Numbered from the stretch's first letter, positions 34,103-43,180 are shown. The stretch: 64,000 nt of DNA from Desulfovibrionaceae bacterium (GCA_019421865.1 JAHZEL010000021.1:1-64000); one strand, 5' to 3'. Notes: a model not told the origin generated them from the letters alone. Made by a program: numbers and translations.

Positions 34103-35173
34103 TTGCTCCGGCACTTCTTCCTTCTGCTCTGCTGTCTGCTGATTCCCGTTACGGCCTCCGCGGAATGGACGGCCAGACTGGCTCCTCATGCGCCGGAGTA
34201 TCTGCTTGCCGCCGATAAATCCCGCAAGCTCCTCTTTCAGGTGGAGCGCTTCAACGCCGATCCCGTCATTACAAAAGAATTCGACTGCATCCACGGACGC
34301 CTAGAAGGCGACAAGCAGAAGGAAGGAGACCTGCGTACCCCGGAAGGCGTCTATTTCATTACGCACAAAATCACACAGAAGCTCGACTTCATGGAGTACG
34401 GGCCTCACGCCTTCAATCTCAACTACCCCAACCCTGCCGACAGACTGAGAAAAAAGACCGGCAGCGGCATCTGGCTGCACAGCAAGGGGCAGCCCATCGC
34501 CGGGCTCACCACCCGCGGCTGCATGGCCATCGAACAGGAAGAGATTACGAATCTGGTGCCGATTCTGGTTCCGGGAACGCCCGTCATCATTGCAGAGCAT
34601 CTGGAAGGCGAACCCTTTCTGAGCAAAGGCCCGGTACAGGAAGCGGTCATGAATCCCGCTTCGGGGCAGCTTCCGCCCTCCCCTGCTGCCTCCGCCCCGA
34701 CTCAAGCCGCTCCGCAGGCGACAGGCGAAACGGAAAAGGCGACGCCGTCAATCGTGACGGACAAGACGGCACATGCATCTTCCGAAAGTGCGCTTCCGCC
34801 CGCAGAGGCCATTACTCCTCCCGCCGGAGACGGCGAAAAAGTGCTGCGTCAGACGCTGGCCTGGATGGATGCCAATCAGCGCTGCTCCGAAGACATTTTC
34901 CAGCTCTACGACCAGAAAAACTATCCCCGTGCCGGCCGGGAAAAAATCTCCGCCCTGCGCAAGCGCATACGCGCCGACTTCAAGAAACAGGGCGATCTCT
35001 TCCTCGACCGGGAAGGCGTTCGCCTGCTGGAAGGCCCGGGCTACTGGGTTTCCTGCTTCATCAAGAGCTATCAGTACCGGGGAGAATACTTCCACGGACT
35101 TCAGGCGTTGTACTGGATGGCTGACGAGCAGGGAGAATACCGCATCATCGGCGAACTCTGGATCAAGAACTAG
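34103..35173 (+). CDS. L,D-transpeptidase family protein with C-terminal NTF2-like domain
   Basis: 356 residues, starting at TTG: AAAGGAG lies seven bases upstream and the first codons give a signal peptide (LRHFFLLLCCLLIPVTASA, with cleavage near residue 20). The YkuD domain (about 33-170) has His126 in GIWLHSKG and the nucleophile Cys140 in TTRGCMAI. A Pro/Ala/Thr-rich linker (190-250) leads to a C-terminal domain of about 110 residues resembling the NTF2-like module of Csd6-type enzymes. It would act in the periplasm on peptidoglycan crosslinks or as a carboxypeptidase. Confidence 0.85.
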   Translation: MLRHFFLLLCCLLIPVTASAEWTARLAPHAPEYLLAADKSRKLLFQVERFNADPVITKEFDCIHGRLEGDKQKEGDLRTPEGVYFITHKITQKLDFMEYGPHAFNLNYPNPADRLRKKTGSGIWLHSKGQPIAGLTTRGCMAIEQEEITNLVPILVPGTPVIIAEHLEGEPFLSKGPVQEAVMNPASGQLPPSPAASAPTQAAPQATGETEKATPSIVTDKTAHASSESALPPAEAITPPAGDGEKVLRQTLAWMDANQRCSEDIFQLYDQKNYPRAGREKISALRKRIRADFKKQGDLFLDREGVRLLEGPGYWVSCFIKSYQYRGEYFHGLQALYWMADEQGEYRIIGELWIKN

Positions 35174-35279
35174 ACCTTCTTCACAAAGAAAATCGGAAGC
35201 GGAGCTTTCTGTATGCTCCGCGGCCCCCTGCACGTGGAACGCCGTTCTTTTTCACGGTGCTCCGGTCGGCTGTACCCTG

Positions 35280-35951
35280 TCAGCGGCTTCCCTCGGGCTC
35301 GTCGTGCACCAGCTCCGAAAGACGCACGCCCACTTCCTCATAGTGCTGCCTCAGCACCGTTTCAATCTTTCTGCCGTCACCCTCGCGCACGGCCGCGGCA
35401 ATGAGATGATGCCGGTCATAAAATTCCTTGGGCGTGAACAGCGTGCGCCAGTAGGTGTAATAAAGGAATTTGGCCAGCGAGGAGCAGGACGTGCGGGCAA
35501 TGTCGATAAGACGTTCATTGGTGCAGGCCGAAAGCAGCGTCATGTGAAAGGCTTCGTCTATCTCCGTGAGCGTATCAAGGTGAACGGCATAGTTCACCTG
35601 CTCATCGAGGCGACGCACCACGTCGTCAAAGGCGGCTCGTTCCTTGTCCGTCCACAACGGCAGCGACTGCGCCACGGCCGCGCCTTCCAGAATTCCCGCC
35701 ACCACGTAGCTGTCATGGATTTCCTTGGCGCTCATGGAGCGGACATACTTGCCCTTCTGCGGTTCGGAGCAGATGAGCCCCTGATGCGCCAGCATGAGAA
35801 GCGCCTCGCGTATGGGCGCACGGCTGATGTTGAGCTTTTCCGATATCTGTGCCTCGCGTACGGGCTGACCGGGCTGAAGCTCTCCGGAGCGGATAAGACT
35901 GCGTATATATTCGGCGGCCTGGATACTGTAGGTTTCTTTTTTAAACTGCAT
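35280..35951 (-). CDS. GntR/FadR-type transcriptional regulator
   Basis: 223 residues. The winged HTH is at residues 8-75 (SRAPIREALLMLAHQGLI is the recognition part), and an all-helical FCD effector domain with metal-binding histidines (around HMTLLSA and YDRHHLIAAA) follows. FadR-group regulators bind organic acids or amino acids. The gene lies downstream of the ridA-dcyD operon on the same strand after a terminator, and is its likely regulator. A candidate operator is seen near the ridA promoter. Confidence 0.88.
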   Translation of the reverse strand: MQFKKETYSIQAAEYIRSLIRSGELQPGQPVREAQISEKLNISRAPIREALLMLAHQGLICSEPQKGKYVRSMSAKEIHDSYVVAGILEGAAVAQSLPLWTDKERAAFDDVVRRLDEQVNYAVHLDTLTEIDEAFHMTLLSACTNERLIDIARTSCSSLAKFLYYTYWRTLFTPKEFYDRHHLIAAAVREGDGRKIETVLRQHYEEVGVRLSELVHDEPEGSR

Positions 35952-36186
35952 AGATGACGGGTGGGCTGCAGGTGAGCGCCATTCTTTCCGACGGACGCCT
36001 TCGGCGGAACTTCCAGAACGGATCCGACGGCGACGCCATGTTCATGACGAAACGCCGGCATGACCGTAGGGCCCGCATAAGCCGGTCGATATTCAACCTC
36101 AGGCGATACGGATGGCGCAGTGGCTTCAACGGATTACTGTGTCAGATTTTTTCGAGGTTGAAAAGGGCACGGCGCTTCAAACTTAG
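35952..36186 (-). other. upstream region of the GntR gene
   Basis: About 235 bp between the gntR start and the terminator behind the desulfhydrase gene. I see no convincing promoter and no gene. It should contain the regulator's promoter. Confidence 0.4.
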
Positions 36187-36221
36187 AAAAACGCCCCCGA
36201 AGCCGTTGAGCTCCGGGGGCG
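36187..36221 (-). terminator. terminator of the ridA-to-desulfhydrase operon
   Basis: CGCCCCCG (36192-36199) pairs with CGGGGGCG (36214-36221); the minus strand then runs into T residues. Confidence 0.8.
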
Positions 36222-36256
36222 GGAGGCCTTGCTATATCAGAAAGGCAAGCCGTCTG

Positions 36257-37255
36257 CTAGCGGAAGGTGGGCAGGTAGGCATACAGAGCCGGGGAGCCGC
36301 CGGTGTGCAGGAAGAGCACGTTGGCGCCCTTGGGGAAGTAATCCTTGCGGATGAGGTCGATCATGCCGGCCATGGCCTTGCCGCTGTACACGGGGTCAAG
36401 CAGGATGGCTTCGGTCTGGGCAAGCATCTTCACCGCTTCCACCATACCGTCGTTCGGGATGGAGTAGCCGGGCTGATAGTAGTCGCCGAAGCAGACGACC
36501 TTTTCCTTGGGAAGCTGCACGCCGGCGCCGATGTAGTCCAGGGTTTCCTGAGCAAGCTTATGCACGATGCCCTGCTGCACGTCGCCGGGACGGCTCACGT
36601 CGATGCCGGACATGGGGATGTCCATGTTGTTGCCGTAGAAACCGGCGATCATACCGGCGTGGGTGCCGGCGCTGCCGCTGGGCACGACGACGTGGTCGAA
36701 GTTCAGGCCCATTTCAAACATCTGCTGCATGATTTCCTGAGCGCAGGAAACGTAGCCGAGAGCGCCGATCTTGTTGGAGGCGCCGCCGGGCACGATGTAG
36801 GGCTTCTTGCCTTCAGCGCGGAGCTTGGCAGCCACCTTTTCCATTTCTTCCATCATGGGAGAGCCGCCGGGCACCACGGTGATGCTCTTCACGCCGAGCA
36901 TGTGGTACAGGAAGTTGTTGCCGGAAGCTTCGGGGTTGTAGCTGCCCTTCACGCGTTCTTCGAGCACCAGATGGCAGTCGAGGCCTTCATGCACGGCCCA
37001 GGCGAGGGTCAGACGGCAGTGGTTGGACTGCACGGCGCCGCAGGTGATGATGGTGTCGGCGCCCTGAGCCAGAGCGTCGGCGATGCTGAAGTCGAGCTTA
37101 CGGGTCTTGTTGCCGCCGGCGCAGCCGGGAAGCAGGTCGTCGCGCTTGATGTACACGTTGACCTTGTTGCCCAGAGCCTTGGAGAAATTGGGCAGGTACT
37201 CGATGGGAGTAGCTTCCTTGACATAGCCGCGACGGGGGAACTTAGCGAGATTCAT
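36257..37255 (-). CDS. D-cysteine desulfhydrase / L-cysteate sulfo-lyase family PLP enzyme
   Basis: 332 residues from MNLAKFPRRGYVKEATP; GAAGGA lies nine bases upstream, and a longer frame to 37369 is rejected. It is a fold-type II PLP enzyme of the ACC deaminase/DcyD group: KRDDLLPGCAGGNKTRKL with the PLP lysine (K53 or K50), GAVQSNHCR, and the phosphate-binding VPSGSAGTHAG. Known members release sulfide, pyruvate and ammonia from D-cysteine, or sulfite from L-cysteate (CuyA). In a sulfite-reducing host the second would feed respiration. The neighbours (racemase, acidic amino acid symporter, RidA) suit either. Confidence 0.82.
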   Translation of the reverse strand: MNLAKFPRRGYVKEATPIEYLPNFSKALGNKVNVYIKRDDLLPGCAGGNKTRKLDFSIADALAQGADTIITCGAVQSNHCRLTLAWAVHEGLDCHLVLEERVKGSYNPEASGNNFLYHMLGVKSITVVPGGSPMMEEMEKVAAKLRAEGKKPYIVPGGASNKIGALGYVSCAQEIMQQMFEMGLNFDHVVVPSGSAGTHAGMIAGFYGNNMDIPMSGIDVSRPGDVQQGIVHKLAQETLDYIGAGVQLPKEKVVCFGDYYQPGYSIPNDGMVEAVKMLAQTEAILLDPVYSGKAMAGMIDLIRKDYFPKGANVLFLHTGGSPALYAYLPTFR

Positions 37256-37287
37256 GATGATTCCTTCTAAAATTGAAGTGTTGGAGT

Positions 37288-38073
37288 TTATTTGAGTCGT
37301 TCCGGACAACTGGCCCGGATCAGTTCCCGGGCGAGTACGCTTGTAGCGTCCACGACAGGAATGTTCCACAATTCGGATTCGGTGACTGCCACAGGAATTT
37401 CCGTGCAGCCAAGGAGTATGACGGATACCTTCTTCTTTTCCACAAGCCGTCCGGCCGTATCAAGAAGAATCTGACGGGCCTTTGCAGAAACGGGATCGGA
37501 AAAAGCCTTGACCCCGAATTCCGGATCGCTGATGGCACGCTGCACGAGGGCGCACTCGTCGTCATCGGGAAGTACCGGTTCAAGACCGGCCTTTTCCAGA
37601 GCATCCTGATACAGACGGGTCTGGAGCGTGGCCACCGTTCCCATGAGTCCTATGCGTCCTCCGTTCGGGCAGAGCGTACGCACATGATTCACGGCACTTT
37701 CGATGATGGATACGAAGGTCACATCCCGGCCGGTCTGCCGCAGTCGCTCAAGAGCCACATTGAGGATGCGGGGGCTGTGCGCCGTATTGCAGGGCATGCC
37801 TATGACCCCGGCACCGTTTTCGGCAAGCTGCGCCATGATGCCGCCTATGTCCTCACCGGGATTTTCCTTCGTCTGTCCCAGAAGATAGGCGGGACGTTCC
37901 GGAATCCACCCCGGAAAGGAGTGAAGCATGATGGGAAGGTGCTCCTGATCTTTGGAGGCCTTCGTCCAGCGGAAGATCTTGCGCACAAGATCATAGCCGG
38001 CGTAGGGGCCAAGCCCGCCCACGATGCCTATGGTACGGGGCACGGGCAGATGATCGGCAAAGCGCTGAATCAC
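37288..38073 (-). CDS. aspartate/glutamate racemase family protein
   Basis: 261 residues. Both catalytic cysteines are present: Cys95 in GMPCNTAH and Cys223 in LLGCTEIP, the cofactor-independent two-base pattern. The family interconverts D- and L-aspartate or glutamate, and some members act on related acids. Here it lies 4 bp after the symporter gene and 32 bp before the desulfhydrase, so a shared substrate such as an acidic or sulfur amino acid is likely. Confidence 0.87.
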   Translation of the reverse strand: MIQRFADHLPVPRTIGIVGGLGPYAGYDLVRKIFRWTKASKDQEHLPIMLHSFPGWIPERPAYLLGQTKENPGEDIGGIMAQLAENGAGVIGMPCNTAHSPRILNVALERLRQTGRDVTFVSIIESAVNHVRTLCPNGGRIGLMGTVATLQTRLYQDALEKAGLEPVLPDDDECALVQRAISDPEFGVKAFSDPVSAKARQILLDTAGRLVEKKKVSVILLGCTEIPVAVTESELWNIPVVDATSVLARELIRASCPERLK

Positions 38074-38076
38074 GGT

Positions 38077-39285
38077 CTATCCCCTGCACTCACCGTTGTT
38101 TTCCAGCTTGGAAACCAGAACGGCACCGGTGGCGTCGCCAAGAACGTTGATGGTGGTACGGGCCATGTCCATGATACGGTCGACACCGGCGATAAGCGCA
38201 ATGGCTTCCAGCGGAATGCCTACCTGCGTGAACACCATGGTAATCATGATGAGGGCCGCGCCGGGAACACCCATGGAACCGATGGAGGCAAGCACGGCGA
38301 GCAGGATAACGGTAAGCTGCTTATCAATGGGCATGGGAATGCCGTATACTTCTGCAGCAAAGATGGCCGCAACGCCCATGTAGATGGCCGCGCCGTCCAT
38401 ATTGATGGTGTTGCCGAGCGGAATGGAGAAGCTGGAAACCGACTTGGAGGCGCCGAGCTTCTGCACGGAAAGCAGGTTGGAGGAAAGAGCGGCTGCGCTG
38501 GAGCAGGTGGAGAAGGAAATCATGAGGGGCTCGGAAAGACCCTTCAGGAAGACGCCGGGCTTCAGACCCGCCACACGGGCGCAGGGCAGATAGACCAGCA
38601 GAATCTGGAACAGGCAGGCCAGATACATGACGCCGACCAGCTTGATGAGGGGCAGCAGCACGCTCATGCCGTGGTTGGCCACGGTGAAGGCCATGAGGCC
38701 GAACACGCCGATGGGCGCATACTTCATGACGATGCCGGTGACCTTGATCATGACTTCGGCACAGGAGTCGAAGAACAGGAAGGCGGGCTTGCCTCTCTCA
38801 CCGAGCATGCTGAGGGCGAAGCCGAAGAGGATGGCGAAGAAGATGACCTGGAGCATGTTGCCCTTGGCCAGAGCATCAATGGGGTTCAGGGGCACGATGT
38901 CCATGAGCACCTTGATGAGCGGAGGCGCGGAAACGTCCTTGACCTGCAGGTTATCCATCGAAAGCGTCAGACCGAGGCCGGGACGAAGCAGATTGGCGAG
39001 AATAAGACCGATGACGACGGCAACGGCCGTCGTGAACAGATAGTAGATAAGGGTTTTCGACGCCACACGGCCGAGTTCCTTCACGTCGCACACGCTGGCA
39101 GCGCCCGCAACGAGGGTGGTGAACACCAGAGGCACGACGACCATGCGCACCAGCGTAATGAACAGATCGCCGAGAGGCTTGAACCAGCCGGCGTCGATGC
39201 TGAAGGAAGGAGCCATGGCACCGACCACGACGCCGAGAACCATACCGATGCCCATCTGGGCGGGAAGACCTAAACGCTTTGACAT
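38077..39285 (-). CDS. dicarboxylate/amino acid:cation symporter (DAACS/GltP type)
   Basis: 402 residues from MSKRLGLPAQMGIGMVLG; an upstream start at 39327 is less likely. Eight membrane segments and two re-entrant hairpins are expected. The serine-rich hairpin (SFSTCSSAAAL), the NTINMDGAAIYMG motif and the substrate segment near VDRIMDMARTTINVLGD are intact. Family members import glutamate, aspartate and close analogues with sodium or protons. Cysteate is a structural analogue of aspartate, which fits the neighbouring lyase. It overlaps nothing; the racemase begins 3 bp after its stop. Confidence 0.9.
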   Translation of the reverse strand: MSKRLGLPAQMGIGMVLGVVVGAMAPSFSIDAGWFKPLGDLFITLVRMVVVPLVFTTLVAGAASVCDVKELGRVASKTLIYYLFTTAVAVVIGLILANLLRPGLGLTLSMDNLQVKDVSAPPLIKVLMDIVPLNPIDALAKGNMLQVIFFAILFGFALSMLGERGKPAFLFFDSCAEVMIKVTGIVMKYAPIGVFGLMAFTVANHGMSVLLPLIKLVGVMYLACLFQILLVYLPCARVAGLKPGVFLKGLSEPLMISFSTCSSAAALSSNLLSVQKLGASKSVSSFSIPLGNTINMDGAAIYMGVAAIFAAEVYGIPMPIDKQLTVILLAVLASIGSMGVPGAALIMITMVFTQVGIPLEAIALIAGVDRIMDMARTTINVLGDATGAVLVSKLENNGECRG

Positions 39286-39415
39286 ACAAACTCTCAATGT
39301 GACGTTGGATTCTTCTCTCTCATCCATGCCGGTCCGAAAAACGGCGCTTCACAAGCCTCCGGCATGAACAGTCCCTGCAGCCTTGTCTCTCTCTTCTGTA
39401 TTCCTCCTGTAAGAA

Positions 39416-39453
39416 TAACCCCGGGCATCGGCATACGCCGAAACCCGGGTATT
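39416..39453 (-). terminator. hairpin between ridA and the symporter gene
   Basis: CCCGGG at each end and CGGC/GCCG inside give a strong stem, but no T run follows. It may be a processing or partial attenuation signal separating ridA from the downstream genes. Confidence 0.4.
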
Positions 39454-39457
39454 CGTA

Positions 39458-39838
39458 CTATTTTGCCACCACGACCTCGATTTCCACCAGGCCGTTCAGC
39501 GGAAGCTGATGCACGGCAACGCAGGAACGGGCGGGGAAGGCACCGTCAAAGAAGCTGCCGTATACTTCGTTCACCGCGGCAAAGTCCCCCATGTCCACCA
39601 GAAAGATGGTGGTCTTCACGATGTCCGAAGGCTTCGCCCCCACAGCCTCGAGCAACGCGGCAATGTTCTTGAGCGACTGCGCGGCCTGAGCCTTCACGCC
39701 GCCTTCAGCAAGCTTTCCGGTGGCAGGATCAATGCCCAGCTGACCGGAAAAGAACGTCATGCCGCCAGCCTGAATGCCCTGAGAATAGGGACCGATGGCA
39801 GCAGGAGCCGCAGTAGTGGAAACAACCTTGATATCCAT
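39458..39838 (-). CDS. ridA: RidA family imine/enamine deaminase
   Basis: 126 residues, YjgF/YER057c/UK114 fold. The ligand-binding Arg104 lies in FPARSCVAVHQLPL, and the N-terminus has the IGPYSQG pattern. RidA hydrolyses 2-aminoacrylate and related imines formed by PLP enzymes, so pairing with a desulfhydrase or sulfo-lyase is logical. It is the first gene of the unit, with a promoter about 50-80 bp upstream. Confidence 0.93.
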   Translation of the reverse strand: MDIKVVSTTAAPAAIGPYSQGIQAGGMTFFSGQLGIDPATGKLAEGGVKAQAAQSLKNIAALLEAVGAKPSDIVKTTIFLVDMGDFAAVNEVYGSFFDGAFPARSCVAVHQLPLNGLVEIEVVVAK

Positions 39839-39873
39839 AGCTTCCTCGAAGGGTAAAAGGTGACACGGTCAAG

Positions 39874-39889
39874 TTGTCGAATGTCGACA
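39874..39889. promoter_or_regulatory. candidate operator upstream of ridA
   Basis: A perfect inverted repeat TGTCGA, spacer ATG, TCGACA lies just downstream of the predicted -10 element. Short repeats of this kind are typical of GntR/FadR-family operators, and a FadR-type regulator is encoded nearby. The link is inferred. Confidence 0.45.
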
Positions 39890-39917
39890 TTTTTAGTGAA
39901 TTTTTGCTCTTTGTCAA
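39890..39917 (-). promoter_or_regulatory. promoter of the ridA operon
   Basis: Minus strand TTGACA (39912-39917), 16 bp spacer, TAAAAA (39890-39895). The inverted repeat near 39874-39889 would overlap the transcription start, a typical repressor position. Confidence 0.55.
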
Positions 39918-40116
39918 GATGATACGCAAAATTCCGGCAGCTTCTGTGCCCCAACGAAACAAGCCGAAACAACGTATTCTGCAGAAAAATCATGCGTCAC
40001 AATCTTCAGGCGGCGACGAAAAAAATCTAAAAAAGACTCGAAAGTCCGCTCCCGGTTCTGCCCGGAAACAGCCTTCCCGGCAGTTCACCTGTGCCAGATA
40101 GCCCGAAAGAGAAAAC

Positions 40117-40151
40117 AAAAGGGCGACCACCCTTCGGCGGTCGCCCTTTTT
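40117..40151 (-). terminator. terminator of the PaaK-like ligase gene
   Basis: GGGCGACC (40121-40128) and GGTCGCCC (40139-40146) pair around a loop, with T or A runs on both sides. It lies about 42 bp past the ligase stop. Confidence 0.85.
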
Positions 40152-40192
40152 CACGGCATGGTAAGCATGCCCGTCAGACGAGACTTCTCACA

Positions 40193-41458
40193 TCAGTCCC
40201 AGACGCGCTTGTCTTCGATGGGCTTGATCTGAGGAGGCAGGCTGCCCGGAGCAAGGATGCGCAGTTCGGGACGCAGCTTGATGCGTTCGCGGAACAGATG
40301 CTGCAGCTCTTCCTTGCGCTTGAAGTTGCTGGCTTCGACGTAGAGCACCATTTCGTCCACGCCGCCGGGGTTGGTGACTTCGATCTGCCAGCGCTTGATT
40401 TCCTCGAAGCGGGCCATGACCTGTTCCACCTGATGCGGATACACGAACATGCCCTTGATGCGGGCGGTGGTGTCCACGCGGCCCACGATGCTGCCGAGGC
40501 GGGGGCTGGTGCGGCCGCAGGAACAGGGCGCGCGGTCGATGTAGGAAAGGTCGCCGGTGGCGAGGCGGATCAGCGGATAGGTCTTGTTGAAGCTGGTCAC
40601 GACCACTTCGCCCACTTCGCCGTCCTTGAGCGGAATGCCGGTATCGGGATGGCAGATTTCCACATAGCAGCGGTTGGAAATGTGCAGGCCGTTCTTCTGG
40701 AAGCATTCGTAGCCGATGCAGCCCACGTCGGCCGTGCCGTAGCCCTGACGCATGATGATGTCGTACTTCTTCTCCATCTGGCTGCGGATCTTTTCCGACA
40801 GACGTTCGCCTGTGACGAAGGCCACTTCGAGGAACAGGTCCTTACGAAGGTTGAGGCCCTTTTCCTCGGCACGCTGGGCAAGGTGCATGAGGAAGCTCGG
40901 CGTACCCACGTAACCGGAAACGCGCAGCTTCTGCATGATGTCGAGCTGCGTGGCGGCGTCGGTGGGACCGGCGGGAATGGAGGCGCAGCCGAGGTTGCGC
41001 AGAGGCTCTTCAAACATCAGGCCCGCGGGAGCGAGGTGATAGTTGAAGGTCACCTGCACGGCGTCGCCGGGGCGGAAGCCCACGGAATAGAACGCCTCGG
41101 TATAGCCCCAGTAATCGTCATTGCGGTCTTCGGGGTCGAAGATGGGGCCGGGGGAAAGAAACACGCGGCGAAGTTCGCCGATATCCTTGGTCAGAAGGCC
41201 GCCGAGGCGGGGGCCCATCGTCTGCAGGAAGATGAGTTCCTTCTTTTTAAGGATGGGAATATGTTTGAGGTCGGACAGCGTCTTGAACTTTTCGACATTG
41301 AACTGAGCACGGTCAAAACGCTTCTTCACGTCTTCCGAGTAGCGGTAGGCGTAGGAAAGCAGATCCTTGAGCTGGATGAGGTTGTACTGACGGCGTTCGC
41401 TCTCGTCGAGCACTTCGCGGCGACTGTAGATGCCTTCCGTACGGTCTTTGCGGGTCAT
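40193..41458 (-). CDS. PaaK-like AMP-binding protein (phenylacetate-CoA ligase family), degenerate P-loop
   Basis: 421 residues with PaaK-like length and order: LKHIPILKKKEL, the RQGYGTADVG motif, LIRLATGDLSYI, and GRVDTTARIKGMFVYPHQVE with the hinge. The usual Ser/Thr/Gly-rich nucleotide loop (SSGTTGKPT type) is missing; the site reads LSPGPIFDPEDR. A canonical two-step aryl-CoA ligase reaction is thus doubtful; the enzyme may use another mode or substrate. Several sulfate reducers carry such variants (recollection, not checked). It is monocistronic, divergent from der. Confidence 0.78.
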   Translation of the reverse strand: MTRKDRTEGIYSRREVLDESERRQYNLIQLKDLLSYAYRYSEDVKKRFDRAQFNVEKFKTLSDLKHIPILKKKELIFLQTMGPRLGGLLTKDIGELRRVFLSPGPIFDPEDRNDDYWGYTEAFYSVGFRPGDAVQVTFNYHLAPAGLMFEEPLRNLGCASIPAGPTDAATQLDIMQKLRVSGYVGTPSFLMHLAQRAEEKGLNLRKDLFLEVAFVTGERLSEKIRSQMEKKYDIIMRQGYGTADVGCIGYECFQKNGLHISNRCYVEICHPDTGIPLKDGEVGEVVVTSFNKTYPLIRLATGDLSYIDRAPCSCGRTSPRLGSIVGRVDTTARIKGMFVYPHQVEQVMARFEEIKRWQIEVTNPGGVDEMVLYVEASNFKRKEELQHLFRERIKLRPELRILAPGSLPPQIKPIEDKRVWD

Positions 41459-41748
41459 GGCGAAACTCCGTTATAGGAAATGTCCTTACTGAAGCTGAAA
41501 GAACGATTTTATAGACGAATTGAGAAAATATTGCAAGGATTTTTTTATTTTTTATGATATTTCAATATGTTGTATGTAAAATTTTCTCCGCTTGATTTCC
41601 TCTGTTCAGAGGGGGTATCCTGAAAATGTTGGACAGAAGGCGATCTTCGGCGTAAAAGATTGCCTCCGTTCTGTCCGACGCTTCCCTTTTCAGGTCCGGG
41701 CGACCTTCCGGTCAGCCCCCAACATACATTACCGAGAGGTGCCCGCCC

Positions 41749-43173
41749 ATGATGCCCAAAGTCGTTCTGCTGGGACGCCCCAATGTGGGCAAGTCGACCC
41801 TGTTCAACCGCCTTATCCGCAGCAACCGAGCCATCACGCACGACCGGCCCGGCGTAACGCGCGACCGTATGGAAGGCGTGGTGCGTTCCCGTTACGGCCG
41901 CGATTTCGCCATCGTCGATACCGGCGGCATTACGCTCGATCATCATGAAGCCGTGGCCGAAGGTCCCGCCGGCATCCGCGGCTTCGAGGCCGACATTCTG
42001 CGTCAGGCCGAGGCGGCCCTCAGGGAAGCCGACGTCATCTGCATGGTGGTGGACGGCAGAGACGGACTCATGCCCTTCGACGAACATCTGGCCTCGTACC
42101 TGCGCAAGTGCAGCAAGCCCATTCTACTGGTGGTCAACAAGGTGGACGGCGCGGAAAAGGAAGAGCTCATGCTGGCCGATTTCCACGGTCTGGGCTTTCC
42201 TGTCATCGCCTGCTCCGCGGAGCACGGCCACAACCTGCGTGCGCTCGAAGAAGAAATCCGCGACATGCTGCCGGAAGACGACGGCTTTGACGACGACACG
42301 GAGGAAGAAACTCCGGAAGATCTGGAAGAAGACCGCGACAAGCCCGGCATCCGCCGCCGCAAGGTAACGGATCATCTGCGGCTCTGCATGCTGGGACGCC
42401 CCAACGCGGGCAAGTCCTCCATGACCAACGCCTTCATCGGCGAAGACCGCATGATCGTCAGCGATCAGGCCGGCACCACGCGCGACAGCGTGGACGTCAC
42501 CGTGGAAAAGAACGGCAAGACCTACACCTTCGTGGATACCGCGGGCGTACGCCGCCGTTCCCGCATTACCGACACCGTGGAGCGCTTCTCCGTGAACTCC
42601 TCGCTGAAGAGCACCACCAAGGCCGACGTCACCTTCCTTCTGCTGGACGCCACCGAAGGCCTCACCACGCAGGACAAGCGACTCATCGAGCTTCTGGACG
42701 AACGCAAAACGCCCTTCCTCATCATCGTGAACAAGATGGACCTCATTCCCCAGAAGGCCCGCACCGGACTCATGAAGAACCTGCAGGAAGAGCTGAGCTT
42801 CTGCTATCACGTGCCGCTGGTGCCCACCTCCGCGCGTACGGGCGAAGGTCTGAACAAGCTCATTCCTCTGGCCGAGCGCATCTATGCCGAATGCGGCACC
42901 CGCGTGTCCACCGGCCTGCTCAACCGCGCCATGGAAGAGACCCTCACCCGCCATCAGGCTCCCGTGGTCCGTCGCGTGCGTCCCAAGTTCTTCTACCTCA
43001 CGCAGGCCGAAAGCGAACCGCCGACCTTCGTCTGCTTCGTCAACGATGCCGACCGCGTGGCGCCCTCCTATGCGCGCTACCTTGAACGCTCGCTGCGCCG
43101 GCTCTTCGGCATACGCCATGCCCCCATGCGCCTGCATCTGAGATCCGCCCACACCAAGAAAGAAAAGAAATAG
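41749..43173 (+). CDS. der: ribosome-biogenesis GTPase Der (EngA)
   Basis: 474 residues with two tandem G domains: P-loops GRPNVGKST (near 8) and GRPNAGKSS (near 216), NKVD and NKMD specificity motifs, and a C-terminal KH-like domain. An acidic linker (DDDTEEETPEDLEED) joins the G domains. Der is needed for 50S assembly. GAGAGG precedes the start. The 290-bp upstream gap is AT-rich and holds no gene. Confidence 0.96.
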   Translation: MMPKVVLLGRPNVGKSTLFNRLIRSNRAITHDRPGVTRDRMEGVVRSRYGRDFAIVDTGGITLDHHEAVAEGPAGIRGFEADILRQAEAALREADVICMVVDGRDGLMPFDEHLASYLRKCSKPILLVVNKVDGAEKEELMLADFHGLGFPVIACSAEHGHNLRALEEEIRDMLPEDDGFDDDTEEETPEDLEEDRDKPGIRRRKVTDHLRLCMLGRPNAGKSSMTNAFIGEDRMIVSDQAGTTRDSVDVTVEKNGKTYTFVDTAGVRRRSRITDTVERFSVNSSLKSTTKADVTFLLLDATEGLTTQDKRLIELLDERKTPFLIIVNKMDLIPQKARTGLMKNLQEELSFCYHVPLVPTSARTGEGLNKLIPLAERIYAECGTRVSTGLLNRAMEETLTRHQAPVVRRVRPKFFYLTQAESEPPTFVCFVNDADRVAPSYARYLERSLRRLFGIRHAPMRLHLRSAHTKKEKK

Positions 43174-43180
43174 TCCGAAC

